From JBBDIK01 sp964640385 (lineage in GTDB: Bacteria > Actinomycetota > UBA4738 > JBBDHU01), in NCBI GenBank assembly GCA_964640385.1, contig CAZXFL010000009.1, positions 9,478-73,477 of the forward strand: a stretch of 64,000 nt of DNA, in the 5' to 3' direction. This document shows, one piece after another, positions 33,049 through 41,843 of the stretch (the first letter of the stretch is position 1; the number at the start of each line of letters is the position of its first letter). Made by a program: the position numbers and the translations under genes. The notes below the pieces were generated by a model. That model had not been told where the DNA came from and ran no database searches. It saw only the letters and a program-made list of their open reading frames with translations.

Positions 33049-35993
33049 GCAGCGTGGCACGAACCATGGCGCGACCCCGGCGGCGATGGCCGCTCGTCGC
33101 CGTCATCCTCCTGGCCCTGGCGTTCCTCACCCTCTCGCTCCTGTCGGTGTTCTACATCGACCTGCTGTGGTTCCAGGAGCTCGGCTTCACGTCGGTGTTC
33201 TGGACGACGCTCTGGGCCCGGCTGTTGCTAGGTTCGATCCTCGGTCTGCTCTTCTTCGTGCTCCTGTACGTGAACCTGCTCATCGTGCGGCGGCTCGCGC
33301 CGAAGTACCGGGTGCTGACCCCGCAGCAAGAGATCGTAGAGCGGTACCGCCGGGCGTTCGAGCCGTATCTCAAGTGGCTGATCCCACTCGGATGCGTCCT
33401 CATCGCGTTGATGGTGGGGATCGGCGCCTCCCGGAACTGGTCCATGTTCCTCGCGTGGCGGAACTCGTCGGGCGTGACGTTCGGCGTGACCGATCCGCTC
33501 TTCCACCTCGATCCCGCGTTCTACGTCTTCAAGCTGCCGTTCCTGGATTTCCTCCAGGGGTGGCTGTTCTCAGCGCTGCTGGGGATCACCGTGATCGTGG
33601 CTGCGGCGCACTACCTGTTCGGAGGCATCCGTCCGCAGTCCCCGGTCGAGAAGGTGACCCCGCAGGTCAAGGCCCACCTCTCGGTCCTCCTCGGGCTCCT
33701 GGTCCTGGTGCAGGCCTGGGGGTTCTTCTTGGACCGCTACGAGCTGCTCACGTCCGAGCGGGGAGTGGTCACGGGGGCGTCGTACACGGACGTGAAGGCC
33801 CAGCTACCGGCGCTGAACATCCTGGCCGTCGTCGCGGTCCTGTGCGCCGTCCTGTTCCTCGTCAACATCCGTTTCCGCGGCTGGGCCCTGCCCGTGATCG
33901 GCGTTGGACTCCTGCTCTTGGTGTCCGTGGTGGTCGGCGTCTTGATCCCTGCGTTCGTGCAGAAGTTCAGCGTCGAGCCCCAGGAGCTCCAGCGCGAGCA
34001 GCCGTACATCGAGCACAACATCGAGTTCACGCGGGAGGCCTTCGGGCTCGATGCGGTGAACCAGGTGTCGGCGGAAGTCTCTGAGGACCTGCCGCCCGAC
34101 GCCATTGGAGCGAACGTCGACACGATTGCGAACATCCGGCTGTGGGATCCATTCCTGCTCAAGCAGGACTACGAGCAGCTCCAGCGCATCAAGTCCTACT
34201 ACGAATTCGGGAACACGGAAGCCGGGTTGAGCGGCGTTGCCGTCGACCGCTACGAACTGGATGGGCAGAAGCGGGTCGTGATGCTCTCGCCGCGCGAGGT
34301 GAGCCAGGACGGGATCCCGACGGCGGGGGCGACGTGGCAGAACAAGCACCTGGTCTACACCCACGGCTACGGGGCCGTCGCGAGCCTCGCGAACGGCGCC
34401 GGCGAGCAGGGCGGGCCGCTGTTCATCCTCCGGAACATCCCGCCGATCGGTGATCCGCCCGAGCTGGCCGACGAACTCAACGCCGGGGAACCGCGGGTGT
34501 ACTTCGGTGTGCGCGACGACGTGGACTACGTTGTCGCGAAGACCGCGGCCGGTGAGCTGGACTACCAGGGGACGCCGACCAACGACCAGGAGCAGGTCAC
34601 GAGCCACTACGAAGGATCCGGCGGCATCCCGGTGGGCGGGTTCTTCCGAAAGCTGCTCTTCTCCATCCGGCTCCAAGACGTGAACCTGATGATCTCGGAC
34701 CTGATCGAGCCGGACAGCCGCGTGATGATCTATCGCAGCATCCAGGACCGCGTTCCGAAGGCGGCGCCGTTCCTGGACTACGACGGCGACCCGTACGCCG
34801 CGATCGTTGATGGGCGCATCGTGTGGATCTGGGACGCCTACACGAGCACGGATCTGTACCCCTACTCCCAGCGCCTCGATATTGCCGAGGCGACCGGCGG
34901 GCAGCTGGAAGGCCAGGTGAACTACATCCGGAACTCGGTGAAGGTCGTGGTGGACGCCTACAGCGGGGCCGTGACGTTCTACGTCGCGGATCCCGAGGAC
35001 CCGCTGATCCAGGTGTGGGCCCGGACGTATCCGGACATGTTCACCAGCTTCAGCGAGGCTTCGGCAGAGCTCCGTGCACACTTCCGGTATCCGGAGAATC
35101 TGTTCCAGGTGCAGGCGACGCAGTACGCGAACTACCACGTCACCGATCCGGCCGTCTTCTATCAGAAGCAGAACTTCTGGGAGATCCCGATCGATCCTGC
35201 GGAGCAGGCCAATCGCGGGTCGGAGGACGCTCCGCCGATGCGGCCGTACTACGTGCTCACCCGGCTGCCCGGACAGGAGGATGAGGAGTTCTCCTTGATC
35301 CTGCCGTTCGTCCCGCAGGGCCGCCAGAACATGGTCGCGTGGATGGCGGCCCGGTCCGACCCGGAGCACTACGGTGAGGTGGTCAGTTTCGAGTTCCCGT
35401 CGGGCCGCAACGTCGAAGGCCCGGTCCAGGTCTTCAACCTCATCAACACCTTCCCGCGGTTCTCGGCGGAGCGGACGTTGCTTGGACAGCAAGGGTCGCG
35501 GGTTCTGTTCGGCAACCTGCTCGTGATCCCGCTCGAGGATTCGTTCCTCTACGTCCAGCCGGTGTTCGTGCAATCGGCGCAGACCGACTCCTTCCCGGAG
35601 CTCGAGCGGGTCATCGTCGTCCACGGCACCAGCGTCGGTATCGGGAACACGCTCTCGGAGGCGCTGGCCGATTCGGGCCTCGGCACCGACGGCGTCGCCG
35701 AGCCGGGCGCGGAGGATCCTGGAGGCGCGGGAGCCACGACGGATACCAAGGCGCTCTTGCAACGCGCGCTCGATCACTTCCAGAAGGCCGACGAGGCGCT
35801 CACGCAGGGCGACCTCGCCACCTATCAAGCCGAGATCGAGAAGGCGAAGCAACTCGTCCGTCAGGCGGGAGCCGCGTCCGTCGGGGTGGGCGGGGAGCCC
35901 GGCAGCGCCGACGCAAGTGGGACGGGGGGAGCCGTAGCGCCGACACCTTCACCGACGTCCGAAACCAGTCCTTCCGAGGTCCCTGCGGCCTGA
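33045..35993 (+). CDS. UPF0182 family large membrane protein
   Basis: A 982-residue protein. The first 330 or so residues contain about seven transmembrane helices (LLSVFYIDLLWFQELGF is the family hallmark). The rest is a large extracytoplasmic domain with family blocks such as RIKSYYEFGNTE and NPFHxF-type repeats, ending in a helical, low-complexity Pro/Ser/Thr tail. The function is unknown. It is translationally coupled to the PDZ/Lon protease gene. Confidence 0.93.
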   Translation: MSSVARTMARPRRRWPLVAVILLALAFLTLSLLSVFYIDLLWFQELGFTSVFWTTLWARLLLGSILGLLFFVLLYVNLLIVRRLAPKYRVLTPQQEIVERYRRAFEPYLKWLIPLGCVLIALMVGIGASRNWSMFLAWRNSSGVTFGVTDPLFHLDPAFYVFKLPFLDFLQGWLFSALLGITVIVAAAHYLFGGIRPQSPVEKVTPQVKAHLSVLLGLLVLVQAWGFFLDRYELLTSERGVVTGASYTDVKAQLPALNILAVVAVLCAVLFLVNIRFRGWALPVIGVGLLLLVSVVVGVLIPAFVQKFSVEPQELQREQPYIEHNIEFTREAFGLDAVNQVSAEVSEDLPPDAIGANVDTIANIRLWDPFLLKQDYEQLQRIKSYYEFGNTEAGLSGVAVDRYELDGQKRVVMLSPREVSQDGIPTAGATWQNKHLVYTHGYGAVASLANGAGEQGGPLFILRNIPPIGDPPELADELNAGEPRVYFGVRDDVDYVVAKTAAGELDYQGTPTNDQEQVTSHYEGSGGIPVGGFFRKLLFSIRLQDVNLMISDLIEPDSRVMIYRSIQDRVPKAAPFLDYDGDPYAAIVDGRIVWIWDAYTSTDLYPYSQRLDIAEATGGQLEGQVNYIRNSVKVVVDAYSGAVTFYVADPEDPLIQVWARTYPDMFTSFSEASAELRAHFRYPENLFQVQATQYANYHVTDPAVFYQKQNFWEIPIDPAEQANRGSEDAPPMRPYYVLTRLPGQEDEEFSLILPFVPQGRQNMVAWMAARSDPEHYGEVVSFEFPSGRNVEGPVQVFNLINTFPRFSAERTLLGQQGSRVLFGNLLVIPLEDSFLYVQPVFVQSAQTDSFPELERVIVVHGTSVGIGNTLSEALADSGLGTDGVAEPGAEDPGGAGATTDTKALLQRALDHFQKADEALTQGDLATYQAEIEKAKQLVRQAGAASVGVGGEPGSADASGTGGAVAPTPSPTSETSPSEVPAA

Positions 35994-36089
35994 CGAGCAA
36001 GTCGAGCGTCTCGGGGCAGCGGGTCGCGGCCACCGGATGTGACGCAGGTGCTCGCCCTCGGCCCGGGTGGCGGGTATGCTCGCGCCGGA

Positions 36090-36932
36090 GTGACTCGGAA
36101 GGTCTTCGTGCGCAACCTCATCATGATCGTGGCAGCCGGTGTCGTCCTGCTGACGGCGTGTCCAGCTGCCGCGCCGCCCCCGCCATCCGGAACCACGTCC
36201 CACTCGGTGGGGACACCGGCGCCGGGGTCGGACTCAACCCCGAGCGTGCCGCCCGGCACCGAGGTGATCGGTACGTGCGCCATCCTGCCGGACGCGGACT
36301 GCCGGGAAGCGGATCTGAAGGCGGCTCCGCTCGCAAGGGCGGATCTGCGGAGAGCCGACCTCCGGGAGGCTGACCTGTACGGTGCGGATCTGCGCCATGC
36401 GGACCTGCGGGACGCCGACCTGACCGATGCCAACCTCAAGAACACCGACCTGACCGACGCCGACCTGCGCGGTGCCGACCTCACCGGGGCGAACCTCGTC
36501 GACGCGAACCTCACCAAGACCAACTTCGAGGACGCAACCGTCGAGCTGTCGCAGATGAAGAAGTCCCTGACGTGTGAGACCATCCGTCCGGACGGCACCA
36601 CGGATGACACCGATTGCAATGAGTCTCCCCTGTCGCCCGTGGCCCCGGGCGAGCCGGCGATCACCAAGTACAAGGTCCCGAAGGACGCTACCGGCTGTGT
36701 GGGCACGGTCAAGAAGGTCGAGATCAGGGTCAGCTACGACACGCAGAACGCCGAGACGGTGGAGTTCGAAGTCGACGGAGAGCCGCTCGGGGGCAACCAG
36801 GTCTTCGAGGTCCCATCCGGCGATGCCGACCTCGAGTATCGGTGCGCGGATCCGGAGCACTCCTACACGATCATCGCCACGGACACCTCCGGGGACCAGG
36901 TCGAGAAGACCAAGACCGCCAAGAGCGCCTGA
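36090..36932 (+). CDS. Pentapeptide-repeat lipoprotein
   Basis: A 280-residue lipoprotein. The signal peptide ends in LLTAC (lipobox), then a Pro/Ser/Thr linker. Residues about 75-150 hold some fifteen pentapeptide repeats A(D/N)LxX forming a right-handed quadrilateral beta-helix. The C-terminal part is beta-rich with paired Cys. The start is GTG 36090, 9 nt after TATGCT, rather than the GTG at 36039. It is probably a surface-binding protein; partners are unknown. Confidence 0.8.
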   Translation: MTRKVFVRNLIMIVAAGVVLLTACPAAAPPPPSGTTSHSVGTPAPGSDSTPSVPPGTEVIGTCAILPDADCREADLKAAPLARADLRRADLREADLYGADLRHADLRDADLTDANLKNTDLTDADLRGADLTGANLVDANLTKTNFEDATVELSQMKKSLTCETIRPDGTTDDTDCNESPLSPVAPGEPAITKYKVPKDATGCVGTVKKVEIRVSYDTQNAETVEFEVDGEPLGGNQVFEVPSGDADLEYRCADPEHSYTIIATDTSGDQVEKTKTAKSA

Positions 36933-36958
36933 GGATTGGCGGCGGGCGGAGGCCCCGC

Positions 36959-36964
36959 TAGTAT
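36959..36964 (+). promoter_or_regulatory. -10 element TAGTAT of the tRNA gene
   Basis: TAGTAT ends 5 nt before the first base of the tRNA, so the transcript would start at or near the mature 5' end. Confidence 0.5.
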
Positions 36965-36969
36965 CGCTC

Positions 36970-37043
36970 TGCGGGGTGGAGCAGTCCGGTAGCTCGCTGG
37001 GCTCATAACCCAGAGGTCGTAGGTTCAAATCCTACCCCCGCGA
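36970..37043 (+). tRNA. Initiator tRNA-fMet (anticodon CAT)
   Basis: The full cloverleaf folds: acceptor 36970-36976 with 37036-37042, D-stem GAGC/GCTC, anticodon stem CTGGG/CCCAG with loop CTCATAA, T-stem GTAGG/CCTAC and loop TTCAAAT. Three consecutive G-C pairs in the anticodon stem and a non-Watson-Crick U1-G72 top pair mark it as the initiator. Discriminator A73 is present; CCA is not encoded. Confidence 0.95.
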
Positions 37044-37047
37044 CGAG

Positions 37048-37074
37048 AAGGGCGGGCGGTGACGCCCGCCCTTT
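37048..37074 (+). terminator. Hairpin terminator after tRNA-fMet
   Basis: An 11-bp perfect stem (AAGGGCGGGCG/CGCCCGCCCTT) with a GTGA loop, followed by a short T-run. It separates the tRNA from the downstream hydrolase gene. Confidence 0.75.
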
Positions 37075-37096
37075 CCCTATCCGGGAGGAGCCCTTC

Positions 37097-37858
37097 GTGC
37101 CCGAGCTGGTGCGACCCGACGGTTGCCGTCTCGTGTATGAGACCCATGGGTCGCCCGAGGCCGAGCCAGTGCTGCTGGTCGAAGGCTCAGGCGGCGATCT
37201 GCCCGGCTGGAGCCGGAACATCCCCACGCTGTCCGCCGCGTGCTTGGTCGTTGCGTACGACCAGCGGGGGAACGGGTGGTCGGACGCGCCCGATGCTCCG
37301 CAGACCATGACGACGTTCGTCGACGATGCCATCGGGATCCTCGACCACCTCGAGATCGATCGAGTCCATGTCTACGGACAATCGTTCGGGGGGATGGTCG
37401 CGCTGGAACTCGCGCTCGCGTCGCCGGAACGCGTGAAGACCCTCATCGTCGCGTGTGCCCACGCGGGCGGGGACTCGGTGCTCCGCGCGCGTGAACGTGT
37501 TCCCACGGGCGGGGCCGATCGCGCGATCTTCTCCGAGAGTTATCTGGCCGGCGATCCGGAGGGCGTTCGGGAGCTGTTCTCGCAGGGGGTCCCGCAGCCG
37601 CCGCACGCCGGGCGGCGACAGTGGGGAGCGATGCAGACGTTCGACGTGTCCCGGCGTCTCGGTGAGATCCGCGTTCCGACGCTGGTCCTACACGGGACCG
37701 ATGACCGGGTGATCGCGGTGGAGAACGCGCGGTTCCTTGCCGAACGGATCCCTGGTGCGGAGCTCGTGCTCCTTGAGGGGGCTGGGCACGTGTACCACTG
37801 GGAGCAGCCGGAGACGGCGGATACCGCGGTCGTGGACTTCATCGGGAGGCACCCATGA
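37097..37858 (+). CDS. Alpha/beta-hydrolase
   Basis: A 253-residue protein. The nucleophile elbow is GQSFGGMV (Ser near residue 96), the acid lies in GTDDRVI and the His in GAGHVYHWE. The family also includes haloperoxidases and ester hydrolases; the substrate is unknown. The GTG start has a GGAGGAG Shine-Dalgarno sequence. The 3' end overlaps the next gene by 4 nt. Confidence 0.85.
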   Translation: MPELVRPDGCRLVYETHGSPEAEPVLLVEGSGGDLPGWSRNIPTLSAACLVVAYDQRGNGWSDAPDAPQTMTTFVDDAIGILDHLEIDRVHVYGQSFGGMVALELALASPERVKTLIVACAHAGGDSVLRARERVPTGGADRAIFSESYLAGDPEGVRELFSQGVPQPPHAGRRQWGAMQTFDVSRRLGEIRVPTLVLHGTDDRVIAVENARFLAERIPGAELVLLEGAGHVYHWEQPETADTAVVDFIGRHP

Positions 37859-38775
37859 GCGATGTCCCAGCGGAGGTTCGCGAACTCGCGCTCGAACGCC
37901 AGGCCGCCCGGCAGCGCAAGGACTTCGCTGCGGCGGATGCGCTGCGGGACCGGATCCGCGAGCTCGGGTTCGAGGTCGTCGACGGGCCGGAGGGGCCTGC
38001 CCTGCAACGCGGTCAGTCGGCTCCGGGGTCCGGCGTGGAACGGGTCCGACCGCAGGAGGTGCCCTCGCTTCTGGATGAAGCCGCGACGGTCGACGTCTCT
38101 GTGCAGTGGGTTGTGCAGGGGTGGGCCGGGGACGTGACCCGGGGGATCGACGCCGTCCGGCGGTTCGCGGGCACGCGCTCGGTACAACACGTCGTGGTGG
38201 ATGCCGCGCAGACCGACCCCGCTACGTGGCCGGATGGCGTAGAGGTGGTCCCCCTGATCGCGGACCCTGGATGGGGGCTTGCCCGGAACGTAGGTCTGCA
38301 CCGTTCGATCGGGAGGACGGTCGTGGTGATCGACGGTTGCATCGAGCCGACCGGGGATGTCCTCGGTCCGATCGAGCGGGCCCTGGAGGACCCGTCCGTC
38401 GGTCTCGTCGGGCCGTTCGGCATCGTGACGGACGACCTCCGCGAGTTTCATCCGTCGGACGGTCCGGACGTCGATGCGATCGAGGGCTACCTGATGGCAT
38501 TCCGGCGTGAGGTGATCCGCACGACGGGGGGTTTCGACGAGAAGTTCAAGTTCTATCGGACCGCCGACATCGAGTTCTCGTTCCGGGTGAAGGATCAGGG
38601 GTTGCGGACCTGCGTCGTGCCGCTCCCGGTCGAGCGCCACGAGCATCGGATCTGGGTCACCACACCCGCGGATCGGCGGGAAGCCCTCTCGAAGCGCAAC
38701 TTCTACCGGTTCCTCGATCGATGGCGGGGACGGACGGACCTGACGGAGTCGGGGAAGCGGGAGTCCCCCACCTAG
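37855..38775 (+). CDS. Glycosyltransferase-like protein with CysS-tail-like N-terminus
   Basis: A 306-residue protein. Residues about 8-50 (LERQAARQRKDFAAADALRD, then LGFEVVDGPEG) closely resemble the C-terminal helical segment of cysteinyl-tRNA synthetase. The remainder looks like a GT-A-type family 2 glycosyltransferase: nucleotide-binding region up to GWGLARNVGLHRS, then DGCIEPTGD and a C-terminal VERHEHRIW. The donor and acceptor are unknown. The role of the tRNA-synthetase-like segment is unclear. Confidence 0.7.
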   Translation: MSDVPAEVRELALERQAARQRKDFAAADALRDRIRELGFEVVDGPEGPALQRGQSAPGSGVERVRPQEVPSLLDEAATVDVSVQWVVQGWAGDVTRGIDAVRRFAGTRSVQHVVVDAAQTDPATWPDGVEVVPLIADPGWGLARNVGLHRSIGRTVVVIDGCIEPTGDVLGPIERALEDPSVGLVGPFGIVTDDLREFHPSDGPDVDAIEGYLMAFRREVIRTTGGFDEKFKFYRTADIEFSFRVKDQGLRTCVVPLPVERHEHRIWVTTPADRREALSKRNFYRFLDRWRGRTDLTESGKRESPT

Positions 38776-40835
38776 TTCTGGAGTTTCCGTTTCGCCGGAA
38801 TCGGTGGAGCCGGAGGCCGTGGGACGTCGGTGGCGGGGGCCAGGTCTGGCGCCAGCGGTGGTTTCCCGTTGTCCTTGATCGCCGCGAGCGCCTCCTCGCG
38901 CGTCGGGACCGGCCGGATGCCCTGGACGTACTCGACCAACTCCCGACCTTCGATGACCTCGGTGACCATCAGGAGCTCGGACAGGCGGTCCATCAGCTCG
39001 CGGCGCTGCAGCAGCGCGCTGCGGGCGCGATCATGGGCGTCGTTCACCAGCCGGGCGACCTCCTGGTCGACGACCTCGGCCGTGGCCTCGGACATCTCTT
39101 TGCCCTGTCCGGGGAAGAGCGCCCGGCCCTCCGGGCTGCGGAAGCCGTCGGTGCCGAACGAGAGCGGTCCGACCTTCGGACTCATCCCGTACTCGACGAC
39201 CATCGCCCTGGCGATATCGGTCGCCTTCTCCAGGTCGTTCTGCGCGCCGGTCGAGATCTCGCCGAAGCAGATCTCTTCGGCGGTCCGGCCACCGAGCAGG
39301 ATCGCGAGCCGGTCGCGAAGCTCGGGTTCGGTCATGAGGTAGCGGTCCTCGAGTGGGCGCTGCATGGTCATCCCGAGCGCCGCTGCGCCGCGGGGGATGA
39401 TCGACACGCGGTGCACTGGGTCGGCATTCTCGACGCTCAGCGCCACCATCGCGTGGCCCATCTCGTGCTTGGCCACGATCTCGCGTTCCTTGTCGGACAT
39501 CACGCGGCTCTTGCGCTCGAGACCCGCCACGACGCGGTCGATCGCCTCTTCCAATTCGACCATTGGGACGGAGTTCTTCTCGCGGCGCGCGGCCAGCAGC
39601 GCGGCTTCATTCACGACGTTCGCGAGGTCGGCTCCGGTGAACCCGGCCGTTCGGGTGGCCAGCACCTTCAGATCAACGCTCGGGTCGATGGCGACTCCGC
39701 GCGCATGCACCTGGAAGATGTGCTCGCGTCCGCGTACGTCGGGCCGGTCGACGACGACCTGGCGGTCGAAGCGCCCGGGCCTGACCAGGGCGGGGTCCAA
39801 GACGTCCGGCCGGTTGGTGGCCGCCATGATGATGACGCCCTTGGAGGCGTCGAATCCATCCATCTCGACGAGGAGCTGGTTCAGGGTCTGTTCCCGCTCG
39901 TCGTGCCCGCCGAAGCTCGAGCCCATCGCGCCCGCCCGGCCCTTGCCGATCGTGTCGATCTCGTCCAGGAACACCAATGCCGGCGCCTTCTCCTTGGCCT
40001 GCTGGAAGAGCTCCCGGACGCGGGCGGCGCCGAGGCCGACGAACATCTCGACGAACTCCGAGCCGGACATGAAGAAGAACGGGACGTTCGCCTCACCGGC
40101 GACCGCCCGGGCCAGCAGGGTCTTGCCGCAGCCAGGGGGGCCGAGGAGCAGGACGCCCTTGGGGATGCGACCGCCCAGCCGCTGGTACTTCTTCGGGTTC
40201 TTGAGGAAGTCGACGATCTCGTTCAGTTCGGTCACGGCCTCATCGAGCCCCGCGACGTCGCCGAAGGTCGTCTTCATCTCCTTGCGGTCGACGACCTTGA
40301 CCTTGCTGCGGCCCCCGAGAGGGAGCCCTCCTGCTCCGCCGCCGCCGATCCTCCGGAACATGAAGTAGTAGAGGATCCCGAACACCAGGATCAGGGGCAG
40401 GAACGACAGCACGAGCGAGATGAACGGGTTCGGCTGTACGCCCCTGAACTCCACGCCTTGCTCGGTGAGGAGTTCGGTGAGGCTGGATGAGTCGAGGTTC
40501 GGCGGAAGGTCCGACCGGAACGGGATCTCCTGGCCGTCCTGTTGATAGGTGCCCTGCACCGTCGTATCCGAGATGGTGACTTCCGTGACCTGGCCCTGGT
40601 CCACGCGATCCAAGAACTCCGAGTAGGGCATCTTCGCGCCCTGGGTGATCTGGGTCATCGAGAACAGGAGGAAAACCGCGAGGAGCCCCCCGCCCACGAT
40701 CACGATCAGCGGCGTCCGGCGGCGAGGGCCGCCCTCGGTGTCCCCGCCGCCCAGATCGAAGCCGGGGAAGCGGCCCTTCTTCTCGTTGTCGTCGGGCATC
40801 GGTCCAATCTTGCCACCTTGGGCTTCATGTGACAT
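38772..40835 (-). CDS. ftsH: ATP-dependent zinc metalloprotease FtsH
   Basis: A membrane-bound hexameric AAA protease. Two N-terminal transmembrane helices flank an extracytoplasmic domain. Walker A is GPPGCGKT, Walker B FLDEIDTIG, the second region of homology NRPDVLDPALVRPGRFDR, and the zinc site HEMGH (usually HEAGH). The start is uncertain: ATG 40835 (687 residues) is favoured by a -10-like CAGTAT upstream, with ATG 40799 (675 residues) as the alternative. The frame upstream of 40835 is not coding. Confidence 0.93.
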   Translation of the reverse strand: MSHEAQGGKIGPMPDDNEKKGRFPGFDLGGGDTEGGPRRRTPLIVIVGGGLLAVFLLFSMTQITQGAKMPYSEFLDRVDQGQVTEVTISDTTVQGTYQQDGQEIPFRSDLPPNLDSSSLTELLTEQGVEFRGVQPNPFISLVLSFLPLILVFGILYYFMFRRIGGGGAGGLPLGGRSKVKVVDRKEMKTTFGDVAGLDEAVTELNEIVDFLKNPKKYQRLGGRIPKGVLLLGPPGCGKTLLARAVAGEANVPFFFMSGSEFVEMFVGLGAARVRELFQQAKEKAPALVFLDEIDTIGKGRAGAMGSSFGGHDEREQTLNQLLVEMDGFDASKGVIIMAATNRPDVLDPALVRPGRFDRQVVVDRPDVRGREHIFQVHARGVAIDPSVDLKVLATRTAGFTGADLANVVNEAALLAARREKNSVPMVELEEAIDRVVAGLERKSRVMSDKEREIVAKHEMGHAMVALSVENADPVHRVSIIPRGAAALGMTMQRPLEDRYLMTEPELRDRLAILLGGRTAEEICFGEISTGAQNDLEKATDIARAMVVEYGMSPKVGPLSFGTDGFRSPEGRALFPGQGKEMSEATAEVVDQEVARLVNDAHDRARSALLQRRELMDRLSELLMVTEVIEGRELVEYVQGIRPVPTREEALAAIKDNGKPPLAPDLAPATDVPRPPAPPIPAKRKLQN

Positions 40836-40843
40836 GCGGATGG

Positions 40844-40849
40844 GATACT
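40844..40849 (+). promoter_or_regulatory. Overlapping divergent -10 elements for sigR and ftsH
   Basis: GATACT on the plus strand ends 7 nt before the sigma-factor GTG. The same bases read CAGTAT on the minus strand, 9 nt before ftsH ATG 40835. The two genes would share one compact promoter region. Confidence 0.4.
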
Positions 40850-40856
40850 GGCCGCC

Positions 40857-41441
40857 GTGGCGACGGCGAGAGCGATCGGGGACGTGGACGAGCTGCGGGC
40901 GCGGTTCGAGCGGGATGCGACGCCACTCATGCCGAGCCTGTACGCAGCCGCGCTTCGGCTCACGCGGAACCCAGCGGATGCCGAGGACGTCGTGCAGGAG
41001 GCCTACCTCCGCGCGTACCGGGGGTTCAGCGGCTTCCAGGAGGGGACGAACCTGAAGGCCTGGATGTACCGCATCCTGACGAACACGTTCATCAACTCCT
41101 ACCGCAAGAAGCAGCGGGAGCCGCAGACGATCTCGGGGGACGACGCAGACGAGTGGTTCCTCTACGACAAGATGGGAGCCGACGGGGCCGAGCCGTCCGC
41201 AGAGGCCTCGGCCCTCGAGAAGGTCCCCGACGAGGACGTGCGGTCGGCACTGGATGCCCTGCCCGAGCAGTTCCGGATGGCGGTGTGGCTGGCCGACGTC
41301 GAGGGGTTCTCCTACAAGGAGATCGCGGAGATCCTGGATATCCCCATCGGCACGGTGATGTCGCGGCTCCACCGCGGAAGAAGAGCGCTCGAGAAAGCGT
41401 TATGGGAAACGGTGCGGGAGCGTGGCCTTGTCCGAGACTGA
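40857..41441 (+). CDS. sigR: ECF sigma factor, SigR/SigH-like
   Basis: A 194-residue group-4 sigma factor. Region 2 is at about 25-95 (TRNPADAEDVVQEAYLRAYR, WMYRILTNTFINSYRKK) and region 4 at about 125-185 (FSYKEIAEILDIPIGTVMSRLHRG). The pattern matches the SigR/SigH group that controls the thiol-oxidative stress response. The next gene encodes its probable redox-sensing anti-sigma factor. Confidence 0.88.
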   Translation: MATARAIGDVDELRARFERDATPLMPSLYAAALRLTRNPADAEDVVQEAYLRAYRGFSGFQEGTNLKAWMYRILTNTFINSYRKKQREPQTISGDDADEWFLYDKMGADGAEPSAEASALEKVPDEDVRSALDALPEQFRMAVWLADVEGFSYKEIAEILDIPIGTVMSRLHRGRRALEKALWETVRERGLVRD

Positions 41442-41688
41442 TTGCCAGGAGATCCTCGCGCAGATCGAGCTCTACCTCGACCACGAGCTCGAGGAGGTTC
41501 GCTGCGTCGAGATCCAAGAGCACCTCGAACTGTGCGGTCCGTGCTTGGGCCGGACGGAGTTCCGGCGGAGCCTGAAGGTCCTGATCTCCAAGAAGTGTCG
41601 ATGTGAGGACCTCCCGGAGGGCCTCATGACAAGGGTCTTCGAGGCACTGGATGACCCGGGAGCGCCCGCAACGCCGCCGACGGTCTAG
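41422..41688 (+). CDS. rsrA: RsrA-like redox-sensing anti-sigma factor
   Basis: An 88-residue zinc-binding anti-sigma factor. The ZAS motif HLELCGPC (H-x3-C-x2-C) is preceded by a Cys near residue 8 and followed by KKCRCEDLPEGLMTRV, the same layout as RsrA, where disulfide formation releases SigR. The GTG start lies inside the sigma gene's last codons, so expression is coupled. No other redox target gene is adjacent. Confidence 0.88.
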   Translation: MALSETDCQEILAQIELYLDHELEEVRCVEIQEHLELCGPCLGRTEFRRSLKVLISKKCRCEDLPEGLMTRVFEALDDPGAPATPPTV

Positions 41689-41731
41689 GTCGGACCTCGC
41701 ATCCTTGACCCGAGCCGTCAGGCAGGCCTGA

Positions 41732-41771
41732 AATGACACGGTTGTCATTCTGACTGGTCGCCGGGTAGGGT
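41732..41771 (+). promoter_or_regulatory. Palindromic operator and promoter upstream of the RlpA-like gene
   Basis: A perfect inverted repeat AATGACA-CGGT-TGTCATT (41732-41749) overlaps a -35-like TTGTCA at 41742-41747. A -10-like TAGGGT is at 41766-41771, 18 nt away. A repressor on the palindrome would block this promoter. The following untranslated stretch contains short hairpins (for example CGGAC/GTCCG near 41785). Confidence 0.5.
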
Positions 41772-41843
41772 TCTGAGACCCACTCGGACGTTCGTCCGGA
41801 TGATTCCAACAACCTCTGCGGGTTCCCGCGTGTTCGAACGCGT

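Noticed and set aside
33804..35852. 682-codon antisense open frame within the UPF0182 gene
   Set aside because: Same GC-driven shadow effect; no domain, signal or start context.
40836..41372. N-terminal extension of FtsH upstream of 40835
   Set aside because: It runs antisense through the sigma factor gene and reads as non-coding; FtsH is complete from 40799 or 40835.
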